Made by a program: the position numbers and the translations under genes
Shown: in pieces, positions 8,949 through 18,290 of the stretch
How positions within the stretch are numbered: the stretch's first letter is position 1
How the letters are laid out: each line of letters opens with the position of its first letter
Assembly (NCBI RefSeq): GCF_002943425.1
Contig: NZ_PTRA01000002.1
Coordinates: 186,090 to 250,089, forward strand
DNA: 64,000 nucleotides
Source of the DNA: Siphonobacter curvatus
GTDB taxonomy: Bacteria; Bacteroidota; Bacteroidia; Cytophagales; Spirosomataceae
Direction: 5' to 3'
The notes under the pieces: generated by a model
The model's input: only the letters and a program-made list of their open reading frames with translations
What the model was told of the DNA's origin: nothing
Databases searched by the model: none

Positions 8949-8980
8949 CGAACCGGGAGATGCGAAGCTCTTCCGGTTCG
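8949..8980 (+). other. Intra-operon hairpin
   Basis: Arms CGAACCGG (8949-8956) and CCGGTTCG (8973-8980) flank a 16-base loop. No T-run follows. It lies between the lipoprotein and the first small membrane gene, where it could act as an mRNA stabiliser or partial attenuator that sets different levels for the surface and inner-membrane parts of the operon. Confidence 0.45.
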
Positions 8981-9010
8981 TTGGTTTGTAATTATTATCC
9001 TGAATGACTT

Positions 9011-9340
9011 ATGATTAGCACCTTGTACCTGATTCAGTTCATCGCTTTTTACCTCTGGCAAATTACATCGGCGTCGAATAAACGGCAGGCTCCTACCGGT
9101 TTGATGGGCTATGCCTTCACGCACAAAGCCCAGACTCGTCTCGTCGGGGCTTTTCTGGGGCTACTGGCCATCGTGGGCTTTATCTGGTTTTGGGGCGTGG
9201 CGAGTGGCCTTGTGGGTTTTGTTGTGGGGCTGATGGCCGTTGGTTGTCTATCCGTAGTGATCGAGCCTTTCCAGTACCTCCGCACGCCGGGTGTGGCGGT
9301 CATCTATGTTTGTTGTGTACTCCTTGAACGATTCCTCTGA
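9011..9340 (+). CDS. DUF3325-like small membrane protein, iron-uptake operon
   Basis: A 109-residue hydrophobic protein with about three or four membrane helices (ISTLYLIQFIAFYLW, LVGAFLGLLAIVGFIWF, SGLVGFVVGLMAVGCLS and VAVIYVCCVLL). Size, topology and position between the siderophore lipoprotein and a PepSY-TM gene fit DUF3325, a family found in iron-uptake operons; I judge this from pattern and context, not from a search. It ends two bases before the next gene, so translation is probably coupled. The function is unknown, perhaps a partner of the PepSY-TM protein. Confidence 0.65.
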   Translation: MISTLYLIQFIAFYLWQITSASNKRQAPTGLMGYAFTHKAQTRLVGAFLGLLAIVGFIWFWGVASGLVGFVVGLMAVGCLSVVIEPFQYLRTPGVAVIYVCCVLLERFL

Positions 9341-9342
9341 CG

Positions 9343-9618
9343 ATGCCTGCTAACAAAAAATACCTGACCCAATCACCGTGGATCAAACTATCTAAGATAC
9401 TGGCAGGCTCCGTGGGAGGTTACCTGGTTACCCTCAGCTTTCACGCCGCCCTGACCCGATTGATTCCGAAAGAATATGTGATCGTGACTTCATTCATTAC
9501 CGGCTATCTGCTTTGGGCAACGCTTTTGCTCGTGGCTTTTCTCATTCCCAAAGCGTGGAAGACCTGGGCTCTGTATGTGGTGTTGATCGGTATATGTACG
9601 GGTATTTACTTGATTTAA
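9343..9618 (+). CDS. Small membrane protein of the iron-uptake operon
   Basis: A 91-residue protein with three likely membrane helices (around residues 18-36, 45-66 and 71-90). It starts two bases after the preceding gene stops and ends seven bases before the PepSY-TM gene, so the three are almost certainly one translational unit. The position matches the small DUF3649-like proteins seen between DUF3325 and PepSY-TM genes elsewhere; I am not certain of the family. No catalytic motif is visible. Confidence 0.65.
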   Translation: MPANKKYLTQSPWIKLSKILAGSVGGYLVTLSFHAALTRLIPKEYVIVTSFITGYLLWATLLLVAFLIPKAWKTWALYVVLIGICTGIYLI

Positions 9619-9625
9619 AACGGCT

Positions 9626-11305
9626 ATGGATAACCGGAAATACAATATCTACTTTAACACGCACACCGTCAGCGGGATCATCATCTGTGCGATTTTGTAC
9701 GTCATGTTTTTTGCGGGTTCATTCTCTTTTTTCAGGGACGACCTGGCAGCCTGGCAAAAGAATGAGTCATACCTGAGCCAGAAAGGTCTAATTAAAAAAG
9801 ATTTCAACTACGTTCTGGATTCGCTTTCCCGTCATCATACGCTCAAAGGTCGGGATGTTGATTTTACCATCCAGCGGAACGTACCGGGAGCGTATGTTTC
9901 CATGACCGCTTCCCACGATCCCGAGGTACAAAAACTGAAGTCTAAGAAAAAACCGGAGGCCAAACGCGGCGGTCGGGGCCGGAGGGGCGATGGCGACTCG
10001 GCTTTTTTTACTTATGATTTCAGTAAAAAGAAGGAAGCCGACTACGCCACTTCCTACACTATGGGCGAATTTCTGTACCGCCTGCACTTTTTAGCCCAGT
10101 TGAATCAGGTTTTCCCCTTCCGGTTGGGCGTTCCATTCGGATACTTGCTGGCGGGAATTGTTTCCTTCATTTTCCTTTTTGCCCTGATTACGGGATTGCT
10201 ACTACATTGGGATAAGCTCGTCTCTAACTTTTTTACCTTCCGACCCTGGACTAAATGGAAGACCGTCTGGACCGATCTTCACACGGTACTCGGCGTCATT
10301 GGCTTTCCCTATCAGCTCGTTTTTGCCTTAACGGGTGTGATCCTGATCTTCAATTCTTTCCTGATTATTCCGTACACAAAATTGTTTTACAACGGTAACG
10401 AAGAGAAGATTTACAAGGATTTAAATTATGGCGTCAAACAGGAATTTCCCTACGCTCGTAAGCCCTTACAATCCTCATTTGACATCAACCAATTGGTAAG
10501 TCAGGTACAACAAAAATGGGAGAGGAGTGACATCAGTCTGGTAGCCATTCGGAATTACGGCGATGAAAACATGCACGTGATCATTCAGGGAAAAGCCCAT
10601 ACGGATGCTCAGCTCAACGGACAGGGAGAATTCATTTACCGCGTCCGTGATCAGAAAGTGATGGCAGAGCATTCGCCCCTGGATACGCCGTCGTATATTG
10701 ATACCGTTAAAGGGTTCATCTACCATCTGCATTTTGGTGATTATGGCGGACGGCCGTTGCGGGTCATCTATTTTATGTTAGGAATCATGGGTTGTCTGGT
10801 CATTAATTCAGGCGTGATGATCTGGCTGGTTGCCCGGGATAAAAAAAACATCCCCGTCCGCAAAAGAGCATTCAATTTCTGGACGGCCAATGTCTATATC
10901 TCCTCCAGTTTAAGCATGCTGCCGGTTACTGCCTTTGCCATGATCGCCCTGCTCTTTCTGGACAAACCGGGTCAACCCGAAATTTACCACTGGTACTTTT
11001 ACCCCTGGTTGGTGTTAAGCATCTACTTTCTGATTCGGAAAGATCTGGATCTGGTGAATCGGCAATCCACCTTCCTGGCAGCGGTGACCTGCTTTCTGCT
11101 GCCCGTATTGGATGGCGTGGTTCGCAGCAACTGGTTCTGGAACACGCTGAATCGACAGGCGTATGATATTCTGTTTATCGATGTACTCTTTCTGATCCTT
11201 TCCCTGTTGAGCGGAGTAATCTGGTGGAAGATGGAACAAAAAAGGCGAGCAGAGCCCAGTGCCGTACTAACCAAAGAGAAAGTCGGTCAATTGGGGCAAG
11301 CCTGA
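9626..11305 (+). CDS. PepSY-associated transmembrane protein (PiuB-like)
   Basis: A 559-residue inner-membrane protein. It opens with a helix at about residues 16-36 (SGIIICAILYVMFFAGSF), followed by a large periplasmic part with a basic low-complexity patch at about 106-125. Further helices lie near 175-195 and 225-250. A second periplasmic region carries YHLHFGDYGGRPLRVIYF, a PepSY-TM hallmark, and four or five C-terminal helices follow. Relatives (PiuB and similar) are linked to reduction or processing of ferric siderophores in the periplasm, which fits the operon. It is the last gene of the five-gene unit. Confidence 0.8.
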   Translation: MDNRKYNIYFNTHTVSGIIICAILYVMFFAGSFSFFRDDLAAWQKNESYLSQKGLIKKDFNYVLDSLSRHHTLKGRDVDFTIQRNVPGAYVSMTASHDPEVQKLKSKKKPEAKRGGRGRRGDGDSAFFTYDFSKKKEADYATSYTMGEFLYRLHFLAQLNQVFPFRLGVPFGYLLAGIVSFIFLFALITGLLLHWDKLVSNFFTFRPWTKWKTVWTDLHTVLGVIGFPYQLVFALTGVILIFNSFLIIPYTKLFYNGNEEKIYKDLNYGVKQEFPYARKPLQSSFDINQLVSQVQQKWERSDISLVAIRNYGDENMHVIIQGKAHTDAQLNGQGEFIYRVRDQKVMAEHSPLDTPSYIDTVKGFIYHLHFGDYGGRPLRVIYFMLGIMGCLVINSGVMIWLVARDKKNIPVRKRAFNFWTANVYISSSLSMLPVTAFAMIALLFLDKPGQPEIYHWYFYPWLVLSIYFLIRKDLDLVNRQSTFLAAVTCFLLPVLDGVVRSNWFWNTLNRQAYDILFIDVLFLILSLLSGVIWWKMEQKRRAEPSAVLTKEKVGQLGQA

Positions 11306-11413
11306 TTGAAAGGTATTTCTGCGAATAAAGAATCACGCGAATACCTCACGCCAAGTATGGAGGAAGTACGAAAAATACCTGGGTTCATTTTAATCGGTTA
11401 ATGCCTATTTGCT

Positions 11414-12004
11414 ATGAAAAATTATGTGGTATGGGGCGTATTGAGCCTATTTGTGCTTACGAGTTGTAAGGATGATAAACCCGTCGTTCCCGACGATTAC
11501 CTGACGTCGCACATCGACAAGGATCAGGTTAGTACAAAACTCATGAACGATCTGGTGCCTCAGCTTAGAGGAAAATGGCTCATTAAACAACTTAAGGTCA
11601 AACCTCGGAATGATACCTTCCATAGTGAAATAGGCATCAAAAAAGATACCGTACTGACTGATTTCGCCAAGCTTACGCTGGCCCCATCCACTGTGCAATA
11701 TTTCCAAACGTCAACTCAGTACGAAGGGCATATTGAATTTGCCGGTAAGACATACCCCATCCGGTTTGAATTAAGGGCTACTTCCAATTGGATTTTTAGT
11801 AACGAAATACCGCAGGCTTTTTTCTTATTAGAATATAATTTTCCCGACGGCTATTCGGCAGTTACCACAAAAGAACAATATTACCTGCAACAGATAGGCC
11901 TATTGTTAGACAACTTTACCCTGGAAACCACCATCGGTCAAACTCAGATGACCTGGAGAGGGTTAAACCGAGGAATTGACCAGGTAATTCTGGTTAAGCA
12001 GTAG
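11414..12004 (+). CDS. Hypothetical lipoprotein
   Basis: A 196-residue protein with a clear lipoprotein signal: MKNYVVWGVLSLFVLTSC, with lipobox L-T-S-C at Cys18. The mature part begins KDDKPVVPDD and holds alternating strands that look like a small beta-rich fold. I do not recognise the family. It stands alone between the iron operon (108 bp upstream) and a strong hairpin terminator, so it is probably its own transcription unit. Confidence 0.75.
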   Translation: MKNYVVWGVLSLFVLTSCKDDKPVVPDDYLTSHIDKDQVSTKLMNDLVPQLRGKWLIKQLKVKPRNDTFHSEIGIKKDTVLTDFAKLTLAPSTVQYFQTSTQYEGHIEFAGKTYPIRFELRATSNWIFSNEIPQAFFLLEYNFPDGYSAVTTKEQYYLQQIGLLLDNFTLETTIGQTQMTWRGLNRGIDQVILVKQ

Positions 12005-12341
12005 CCTGTTACTAACACCAGAGGGGATTTTCTCTGGGGGAAAGACGTTAGCGACAAGTATGGAAAGAACCGTAGTGTATCAATGAAAGGCTCAGAGATC
12101 CCTGAGCCTTTCATTGATACACTTTCTTTTAAGAGGTAACTCTATTGTACAGGCATCATGGCATGACTTCACGGGAATCCTCATTCCGAAAAGGACCAGG
12201 TCTCCGCTGTAACTTCGTTCGGAGCCTGACTTACCATTTGAAGGGAATTATAAACATTGAGAAAATGTGATTTTAAATTGATTCGGGTAGATCATATGGT
12301 TTTCGTTTTAGGCTTGACCTTCGTAAAATCTAAGAAATCAT
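12005..12341. other. Intergenic stretch holding one terminator
   Basis: Apart from the hairpin at 12075-12122 I see no gene, repeat or consensus promoter here. The 219 bases before the cytochrome gene have no good TAnnTTTG element. Confidence 0.5.
12075..12126 (+). terminator. Strong terminator with a perfect 21-bp stem
   Basis: Arms 12075-12095 and 12102-12122 are perfect inverted repeats (outer ends GTGTATCAATG and CATTGATACAC) with a 6-base loop AGATCC. A short T-rich tail follows. It closes the lipoprotein gene. The stem is longer and more perfect than a usual terminator. Confidence 0.8.
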
Positions 12342-15300
12342 ATGAGTTATACTGCTTTTCGATTAAAAATGAATCACGCCCGTCTGGTAAGGCTGCTGAC
12401 TACTGCGATTTTAGGGGCGGTAGTTAGTACCGCCTTTATTACGCCTCCATCCACTCAAAAAACGGTTGCCGCGAAGCATCGCCCGAGAGAAGCCTGGGTA
12501 CTCCGATCCGTATTGGATGGTCGGCCCCGCATGTTGAGTGTGGCCTTAAACGACAAACTCTGGTTAGCGTACAATACCCAAACCGCTTCCCTGTACAAGG
12601 CCTGGCTGGGTACCATCAATTTTGGCGGCCCGGTGTATACTTCGGCTCACGGTCCGCAGCCCGTTTCCTCGGGTGTTGCGTACATGGAAGAGCCAGCGGA
12701 TAACCCCTGGCGTATCGTAGAAAATGCGAAAGAAATAACGCCCACCATCACGTACAAAGGGCACACCATTCACCAGAATCGCTTGACGCTGAAGTACGAA
12801 CTGGATTACCAAGGTAAGAAAATTCAGATTGAAGAAAATCCCGAGTTTTTCGATGCTTCCGGTAATAGGGCCGGATTTGAGCGAGCGTTTGTAACGAAGC
12901 ATGTACCTACTGGGGTACAGGTTACGCTGGCTATGCACCTGAATTCGCTTGCCGCCGCCAGCGATTACCAAACCGACGGAACCTTTACCGTTAGCGAAAC
13001 AGGCACGGAGCAAAGTGGAGACAAATCTTTTCAAACGGTTGCCGGAAAATTACAGCTCAACGCCAACGGCAAGACTACCTTTAAAGTCAGTTTTACGGCG
13101 AAACCCGCAGTAAAACAGGCTAGCGAGCAAAAAAATCAGGAACAGATGGTCGCTGATCTTTTTGCAAAAAGCGACTGTAATACCTGTCACAACCGTGATG
13201 TAAAAACGGTAGGTCCATCGTACATGGCCATTGCGGAACGCTATGATCGTACGGACAAAAACCGCGAAGCACTGATCACGAAAGTAATTAAAGGAGGAGC
13301 GGGTAACTGGGGTCAAATTCCGATGACCGCTCACCCGGACCTGAAACGCGAAGACGCGGCTACGCTAGTTTCCTACATTCTGGATCTGGACGCTGAAAAA
13401 GAAAGAAAGCGGGAAGCGGGTAAGCTGATGCCTAAACCGAGCTACCCGGTTACCTTTAAGCCCCTCAATCCTGCCAAAGTAGCCGCCAATACGGAGCTGC
13501 CGGGTATGGCCGTCAATGTGTATCAGTTTAGCAGCACTCTTTCGACGCTTCCCGAAATCAACGACGAAATGGCTCCCATTCAGTCGGGATCGATGAATGC
13601 TCTGCACTGGGAGGATAATGATTTTGGTGCATTAAAGACCAATTTCGTCATGCATGCCAGTGGGATACTGAACATTCCCAAGACGACCAACGTCGTGTTT
13701 CGTCTCGTATGCGACGATGGCGGCCGCTTGTTTATCGATGACAAACTAGTCGTAGACAACGGGGTGAATCATGGCCTGAAACCCACCGACGGGGAGTTGA
13801 TTCTGAAGGCGGGAAAACACGCCTTTCGCCTGGAATACTACCAGGGTGAATATGGGAAAGGCGTTTCCCTGCAATGGCGGCCCTACGGTAGCAAAGCTTT
13901 TGTAGTCGTGCCGCCCAGCGTATTTACGTTCAAAGGAAAGGATATTAAACGGACGCAACAGGGAGCAATTGAAGTGACCAAGGACGAAGTGCCCGGTGAT
14001 CAGTCGCCGCTAGTTGCCGTACATCCCAGCTTTACGTTAAGCCAAGCCCGACCCGAGTCGTTTAAACCTAAAGTCGGCGGTATGGATTTCCTCTCCGATG
14101 GTCGAATGGTGGTCAGTACCTGGGATTCATTAGGTTCCGTGTACTTAGTTGATGCCCGGAAAGCAAGCTCGCCCGAGCAGATTCAGGTAAAACGAATTGC
14201 CTACGGTTTGGCAGAACCCCTGGGTCTTAAAGTGGTGGATAATGAAATCTACGTCATGCAGAAACAGGAACTGACCAAGCTAGTGGATTCGGATAAAGAT
14301 GACCTCATCGACGAATACCAGACCGTATGCAACGGCTGGAAAGTATCTGCTAATTTTCACGAATTTGCCTTCGGACTGGTGTACAAAGACGGGTATTTCT
14401 ATGGTACGCTGGCAACGGCTATCAACCCGGGAGGAGCCAGTACACAACCCCAGATTCCGGATCGTGGCAAAGTAGTAAAAATCAATCGGAACGATGGGTC
14501 GTTCTCGCTCATTGCCTCGGGCCTGCGAACACCCAATGGGATTGGACTTGGTGTAGATAATGAAATCTTTATTGCGGATAATCAGGGTGACTGGCTACCG
14601 GCAAACAAGATTGTTCATCTACAAACGGGTGCCTGGTATGGTTCACGATCGGTTGATTTTGCGGGTACAGCGAATGCCAAGGAAACCTTACCGGTAGTTT
14701 GGTTAACGCAGGACGAAATCGGTAATTCGCCGAGCCAGCCGGCTACTCTGAACGTCGGCCCTTATCAAAATCAGATGATTCACGGCGATGTGACGCACGG
14801 CGGGTTGAAGCGAGTATTCGCTGAAAAAGTAAACGGTGCGTACCAGGGCGTAGTGTTTCGGTTTACGCAGGGGCTGGAAGCCGGCGTGAATCGGCTAGCT
14901 TGGGGCCCCGATGGGTCGCTGTACATTGGTGGCGTGGGTTCTACCGGCAACTGGGGCCAAACGGGCAAGTTGGGCTATGGACTTCAGAAACTGACGTTTA
15001 ACAACACCCCTGCCTTTGAAATGCTCGCGGTACGGGCCAAACCCAAAGGCATTGAAATTGAATTTACCGAACCGTTGAAGGAAGGCAGTGGACAGTCAGC
15101 CAGTGACTATACCATCCGACAATGGTGGTTTAAACCAACGGCCGATTACGGTGGACCCAAGCTGGATGATCAGCGACTGGCCATAAAAACGGTACAGGTT
15201 TCTGCAGATCGTAAGAAAGTCTTTTTGGAGCTACCGGGTATGCAAAGCAAACATGTCGTGTATGTGCGACTGAATCGCAATACGATTCTCAGCACCACGG

Positions 15301-15368
15301 GAATGAAGCTTTGGACGACCGAAGCCTGGTATACCATGAATACCATTCCGACTGGTTTGGCTCAGTAA
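12342..15368 (+). CDS. Secreted multidomain protein: cytochrome c, PA14 and beta-propeller
   Basis: A 1008-residue exported protein; the ATG at 12369 is an alternative start that shortens the region before the signal segment (LVRLLTTAILGAVVSTAFI). Residues about 50-255 form a beta-rich domain I cannot name. A class I cytochrome c domain follows, with haem site CNTCH at 279-283 and probable axial Met328 (QIPMTAHPD), then a PA14-like domain at about 390-535 (FRLVCDDGGRLFIDDKLVVD). A six-bladed propeller like sorbosone or PQQ-type dehydrogenases lies at about 560-870 (ASGLRTPNGIGLGVDNEIF), and the C-terminal 120 residues are a Fibronectin-like tail. It probably oxidises a carbohydrate and passes electrons to its own haem; substrate and cofactor are unknown. 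Confidence 0.85.
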   Translation: MSYTAFRLKMNHARLVRLLTTAILGAVVSTAFITPPSTQKTVAAKHRPREAWVLRSVLDGRPRMLSVALNDKLWLAYNTQTASLYKAWLGTINFGGPVYTSAHGPQPVSSGVAYMEEPADNPWRIVENAKEITPTITYKGHTIHQNRLTLKYELDYQGKKIQIEENPEFFDASGNRAGFERAFVTKHVPTGVQVTLAMHLNSLAAASDYQTDGTFTVSETGTEQSGDKSFQTVAGKLQLNANGKTTFKVSFTAKPAVKQASEQKNQEQMVADLFAKSDCNTCHNRDVKTVGPSYMAIAERYDRTDKNREALITKVIKGGAGNWGQIPMTAHPDLKREDAATLVSYILDLDAEKERKREAGKLMPKPSYPVTFKPLNPAKVAANTELPGMAVNVYQFSSTLSTLPEINDEMAPIQSGSMNALHWEDNDFGALKTNFVMHASGILNIPKTTNVVFRLVCDDGGRLFIDDKLVVDNGVNHGLKPTDGELILKAGKHAFRLEYYQGEYGKGVSLQWRPYGSKAFVVVPPSVFTFKGKDIKRTQQGAIEVTKDEVPGDQSPLVAVHPSFTLSQARPESFKPKVGGMDFLSDGRMVVSTWDSLGSVYLVDARKASSPEQIQVKRIAYGLAEPLGLKVVDNEIYVMQKQELTKLVDSDKDDLIDEYQTVCNGWKVSANFHEFAFGLVYKDGYFYGTLATAINPGGASTQPQIPDRGKVVKINRNDGSFSLIASGLRTPNGIGLGVDNEIFIADNQGDWLPANKIVHLQTGAWYGSRSVDFAGTANAKETLPVVWLTQDEIGNSPSQPATLNVGPYQNQMIHGDVTHGGLKRVFAEKVNGAYQGVVFRFTQGLEAGVNRLAWGPDGSLYIGGVGSTGNWGQTGKLGYGLQKLTFNNTPAFEMLAVRAKPKGIEIEFTEPLKEGSGQSASDYTIRQWWFKPTADYGGPKLDDQRLAIKTVQVSADRKKVFLELPGMQSKHVVYVRLNRNTILSTTGMKLWTTEAWYTMNTIPTGLAQ

Positions 15369-15391
15369 ATTTCTCGCTTTACTTAAACACG

Positions 15392-15434
15392 AAAAACAAG
15401 CCCTCGTACATGAAGTACGAGGGCTTGTTTTTTT
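15392..15434 (+). terminator. Terminator of the cytochrome fusion gene
   Basis: Arms AAAAACAAGCCCTCGTAC (15392-15409) and its complement at 15415-15432 form a perfect stem with a five-base loop, followed by more T. The A-run on the left and T-run on the right would let it work in both directions. Confidence 0.9.
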
Positions 15435-15904
15435 CGTCAATGTCCACATACTACGGCTCCACCTAGAAAATGAATGGCAACTTGATGAAAGGTTCAGCGA
15501 AGCTGCTTCGCTTGGCATCTTCCGTAGTGAATGGAAAACCGTATACCGTTTGCTTAACAATTACGAAGAAAATAGCTACGGAATGTTAAGCATCTACTCA
15601 GATTAGCTCAAGGTCAGAAACGCGGGTGCTTAATCATTTTCACTCGTTACGGGATATAAAGGAAGTAGTCAACAAACGTGCTTTTTATTGATATGATGGA
15701 CCCGAAAAGATGAATGATAGCCTATACGTTGAGCGAAAATCAGAAAACCACGTCTATTAATTCGTAGAGTCTAGATGGCAAAGCTTTTTTAAAATAAGCC
15801 TTAACAAATGATCTTACTACTTACATTTACGGGGGAATCACCTACAGAAAAGCGTACAGTACTTAGGCCTCTCCATTGCTCTATTATCGTCACCCTTGAA
15901 ATCA
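15435..15904. other. Gene-free stretch before the histidine kinase
   Basis: No complete gene is visible. A plus-strand frame from about 15436 to the stop at 15604-15606 stays open with protein-like composition (for example FSEAASLGIFRSEWKTVYRL) but has no start and runs through the terminator, so it may be a decayed fragment or chance. A short palindrome, AGCGAAGC/GCTTCGCT, lies near 15500. The last 100 bases are AT-rich, with TACATTTA as a poor -7 candidate. Confidence 0.35.
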
Positions 15905-18154
15905 ATGCACAACACCCAGTACTCATTTTTAGGTCCGGGCGGGAAATCAGGGCAACGGATTCGTGCCTATGATTGGTCGAAAACCTTGCTAGGAAATCCC
16001 GAAAGCTGGCCGCTGAGCTTAAAGTCTATCCTTGGCTTATTACTAAATGCAGAATGTCCTTCCTTTTTGTTTTGGGGAAACGAATACGCTTGTTTTTACA
16101 ATGATGCGTACCTTCCTATTTTAACAAAATTGGGAAAATTCGTGCTGCCGGGCCAATCGGCCGCTGAGGTCTGGGGAGAGTATTGGACTGATTTTGAACC
16201 TTTTCTACAGGGTATCAGGACGGTAGGAGAGGCTCGGTGCGATAATGACGTATTCACGGACCGACAGGGACGGGGAATAGAAACCAGCGGTACGTTTTGC
16301 TACAATCCTGTTTATGATGAGTCAGGACATACCGCTGGCGTATGGGTTACGCTCACGTATCCAACCCAGAACCTACAGGAAAGTGAAATCCACCAGCGAT
16401 TTTTACTTAAGCTAAGTGATCGCCTGCGTTCCCTGACGGACCCAGCCGAGATTCAGTACGAAGCAGCTCGGGCTTTGGGTGAACAGTTGGCCGCGAACCG
16501 GGTTGGATACGCCGAGGATCAGGGCGATCAAACCCATATTGTCGTCACTCGGAATTACGTAAATGGGGTATTTAATTTAGAAGGCCTGTATCAATACGTC
16601 GATTACGGCCCCAGTTTGCTCGCCGATTTTTTGGCGGGTAAAACGGTTGTTCGCCCGGATATTGCTAACGATCCAACATTGACGGATGCTGAGAAAGAGG
16701 CTCACCGGGTTTTGCAGTTAGGAGCAACGGTGAATCGACCCCTGATGAAGCAGGGCCAGTTGATTGCTGTCCTGTTCATTCATTATGAACAACCCCATGC
16801 GTTTACTCAACTGGAATTAGACTTACTGGAAGAGACGGCTGAGCGAACTTGGGAAGCGGTAGACCGGGCTCGGGCTCATAAAGCTCTGCGTCAAAGTGAA
16901 GAACAGTTTCGGCACCTGGCTAATACCATACCGCAGGCCATTTGGGAGACGAATGCCGAGGGTGATTCGACGTTTTTAAACCAATGGTGGATTCAGTACA
17001 GTGGTGTTCCCTATGAAGCCACTACGGCGTGGCAAATCGCTACGGATATTTTGCATCCCGAAGATGGTCCCGTACTGGTAGCTGCCTTTAAGGAAGCCAT
17101 GCGAACGGGAAAAGGCTTCGAAGTCGAGCAACGGAACCGTTCGGCCTCGGGCGAGTACCGCTGGTTTTTAAATAAGGGAGCACCGTACCGTCATCCTGAG
17201 ACGGGGCAAATTATTAAATGGATTGGAATTGGCGTCGATATTCACGACCGTAAACTGGCGGAGGAGCTGCTCCGGGATAGTGAAGCCCGTTACCGGCAGC
17301 TGGCTACTCATTTAGAAGAGCAGGTTCAAAAACGTACGGAAGAATTAACGGTATCCAATCAGGAGCTAGCCCGTACCATTGAACAGTTGAAGACAGCGAA
17401 TGAAGAACTGGAAGAATCGAATCGCTTGTTATTACGGTCAAACGAAAACCTGCAACAGTTTGCTTATGTAGCCAGTCACGACCTACAGGAGCCTTTGCGT
17501 AAGATTCAGTCCTTTGGAAACCTGCTCATCCGACAACACGCTGCGGAGCTGGGTAGTGGCGTAGATTATGTGGAACGGATGCAGGCCGCAGCCTCGCGTA
17601 TGTCTATTCTTATTGAAGACTTACTGGCATTTTCCCTAATTTCTACACAACGCGAAGCCAGCGATCCGGTTGACCTGAATGTCGTGGTGCAGACCGTACT
17701 AAGAGATCTTGAATTAATTAGTACGGAAACGTCGGCTTCCGTTGAAAGGGATGACTTACCAACCATTGCCGGGAATCGCTTTCAATTAGAACAGCTCTTT
17801 CAGAATCTCCTTTCCAACGCCCTGAAGTTTAGAAAACCAGGGGTTGCTCCGCACATTCACATCCGGGCACAGCAGATAACTTCCAGGGAATTGCCAACGG
17901 GCGTTCGGCCCCTGGGTACGAGTGAAGTCTACTACTGGATTTCAGTTGCCGATAATGGAATTGGTTTTGATGACCGCTATCTGGACCGCGTCTTTCAGGT
18001 TTTTCAGCGATTACACAAACGCAGCGACTATGCAGGAACGGGTATTGGATTGGCCATTTGTGAAAAGGTGGTAGCCAACCATGGGGGCGTAATTACAGCC
18101 CATAGCCAGCCTAATCTTGGTTCTACTTTCGAAATCTATTTACCCGTTATCTGA
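15905..18154 (+). CDS. Soluble PAS-GAF-PAS sensor histidine kinase
   Basis: A 749-residue kinase from ATG 15905; a TTG three codons earlier is possible but less likely. Domain order: an N-terminal PAS-like sensor of the type with WPLSLKSILGLLL (about 20-155), GAF (about 165-320) and PAS (about 335-450). A coiled coil follows (460-520), then HisKA with the phospho-accepting His525 in ASHDLQEPLRK, and a HATPase with N, G1 and G2 boxes (ADNGIGF, GTGIGLAIC). There is no membrane segment or receiver domain, so the signal is cytosolic or bound by the PAS/GAF domains. The partner regulator is not adjacent. The ASHDLQEPLRKI form of the His box is that of the phytochrome-like kinases. Confidence 0.9.
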   Translation: MHNTQYSFLGPGGKSGQRIRAYDWSKTLLGNPESWPLSLKSILGLLLNAECPSFLFWGNEYACFYNDAYLPILTKLGKFVLPGQSAAEVWGEYWTDFEPFLQGIRTVGEARCDNDVFTDRQGRGIETSGTFCYNPVYDESGHTAGVWVTLTYPTQNLQESEIHQRFLLKLSDRLRSLTDPAEIQYEAARALGEQLAANRVGYAEDQGDQTHIVVTRNYVNGVFNLEGLYQYVDYGPSLLADFLAGKTVVRPDIANDPTLTDAEKEAHRVLQLGATVNRPLMKQGQLIAVLFIHYEQPHAFTQLELDLLEETAERTWEAVDRARAHKALRQSEEQFRHLANTIPQAIWETNAEGDSTFLNQWWIQYSGVPYEATTAWQIATDILHPEDGPVLVAAFKEAMRTGKGFEVEQRNRSASGEYRWFLNKGAPYRHPETGQIIKWIGIGVDIHDRKLAEELLRDSEARYRQLATHLEEQVQKRTEELTVSNQELARTIEQLKTANEELEESNRLLLRSNENLQQFAYVASHDLQEPLRKIQSFGNLLIRQHAAELGSGVDYVERMQAAASRMSILIEDLLAFSLISTQREASDPVDLNVVVQTVLRDLELISTETSASVERDDLPTIAGNRFQLEQLFQNLLSNALKFRKPGVAPHIHIRAQQITSRELPTGVRPLGTSEVYYWISVADNGIGFDDRYLDRVFQVFQRLHKRSDYAGTGIGLAICEKVVANHGGVITAHSQPNLGSTFEIYLPVI

Positions 18155-18210
18155 ATCAATCGATACGAGCCAGTAACGCACTCGTTTCCAAATAAAAAAG
18201 AATGATGGCT

Positions 18211-18252
18211 ACTACTCCTGACATAGGGCTGTCATCAGTCCTTTTTTTCTTT
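18211..18252 (+). terminator. Weak terminator after the histidine kinase
   Basis: TGACA and TGTCA pair around a six-base loop, extended by ACT/AGT across a small internal loop, and CCTTTTTTTCTTT follows. The stem is short but the T-run is good. Confidence 0.5.
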
Positions 18253-18290
18253 ACGGTGTCAAGCAACGTTTTAAGTGAACGACGTAAAGC

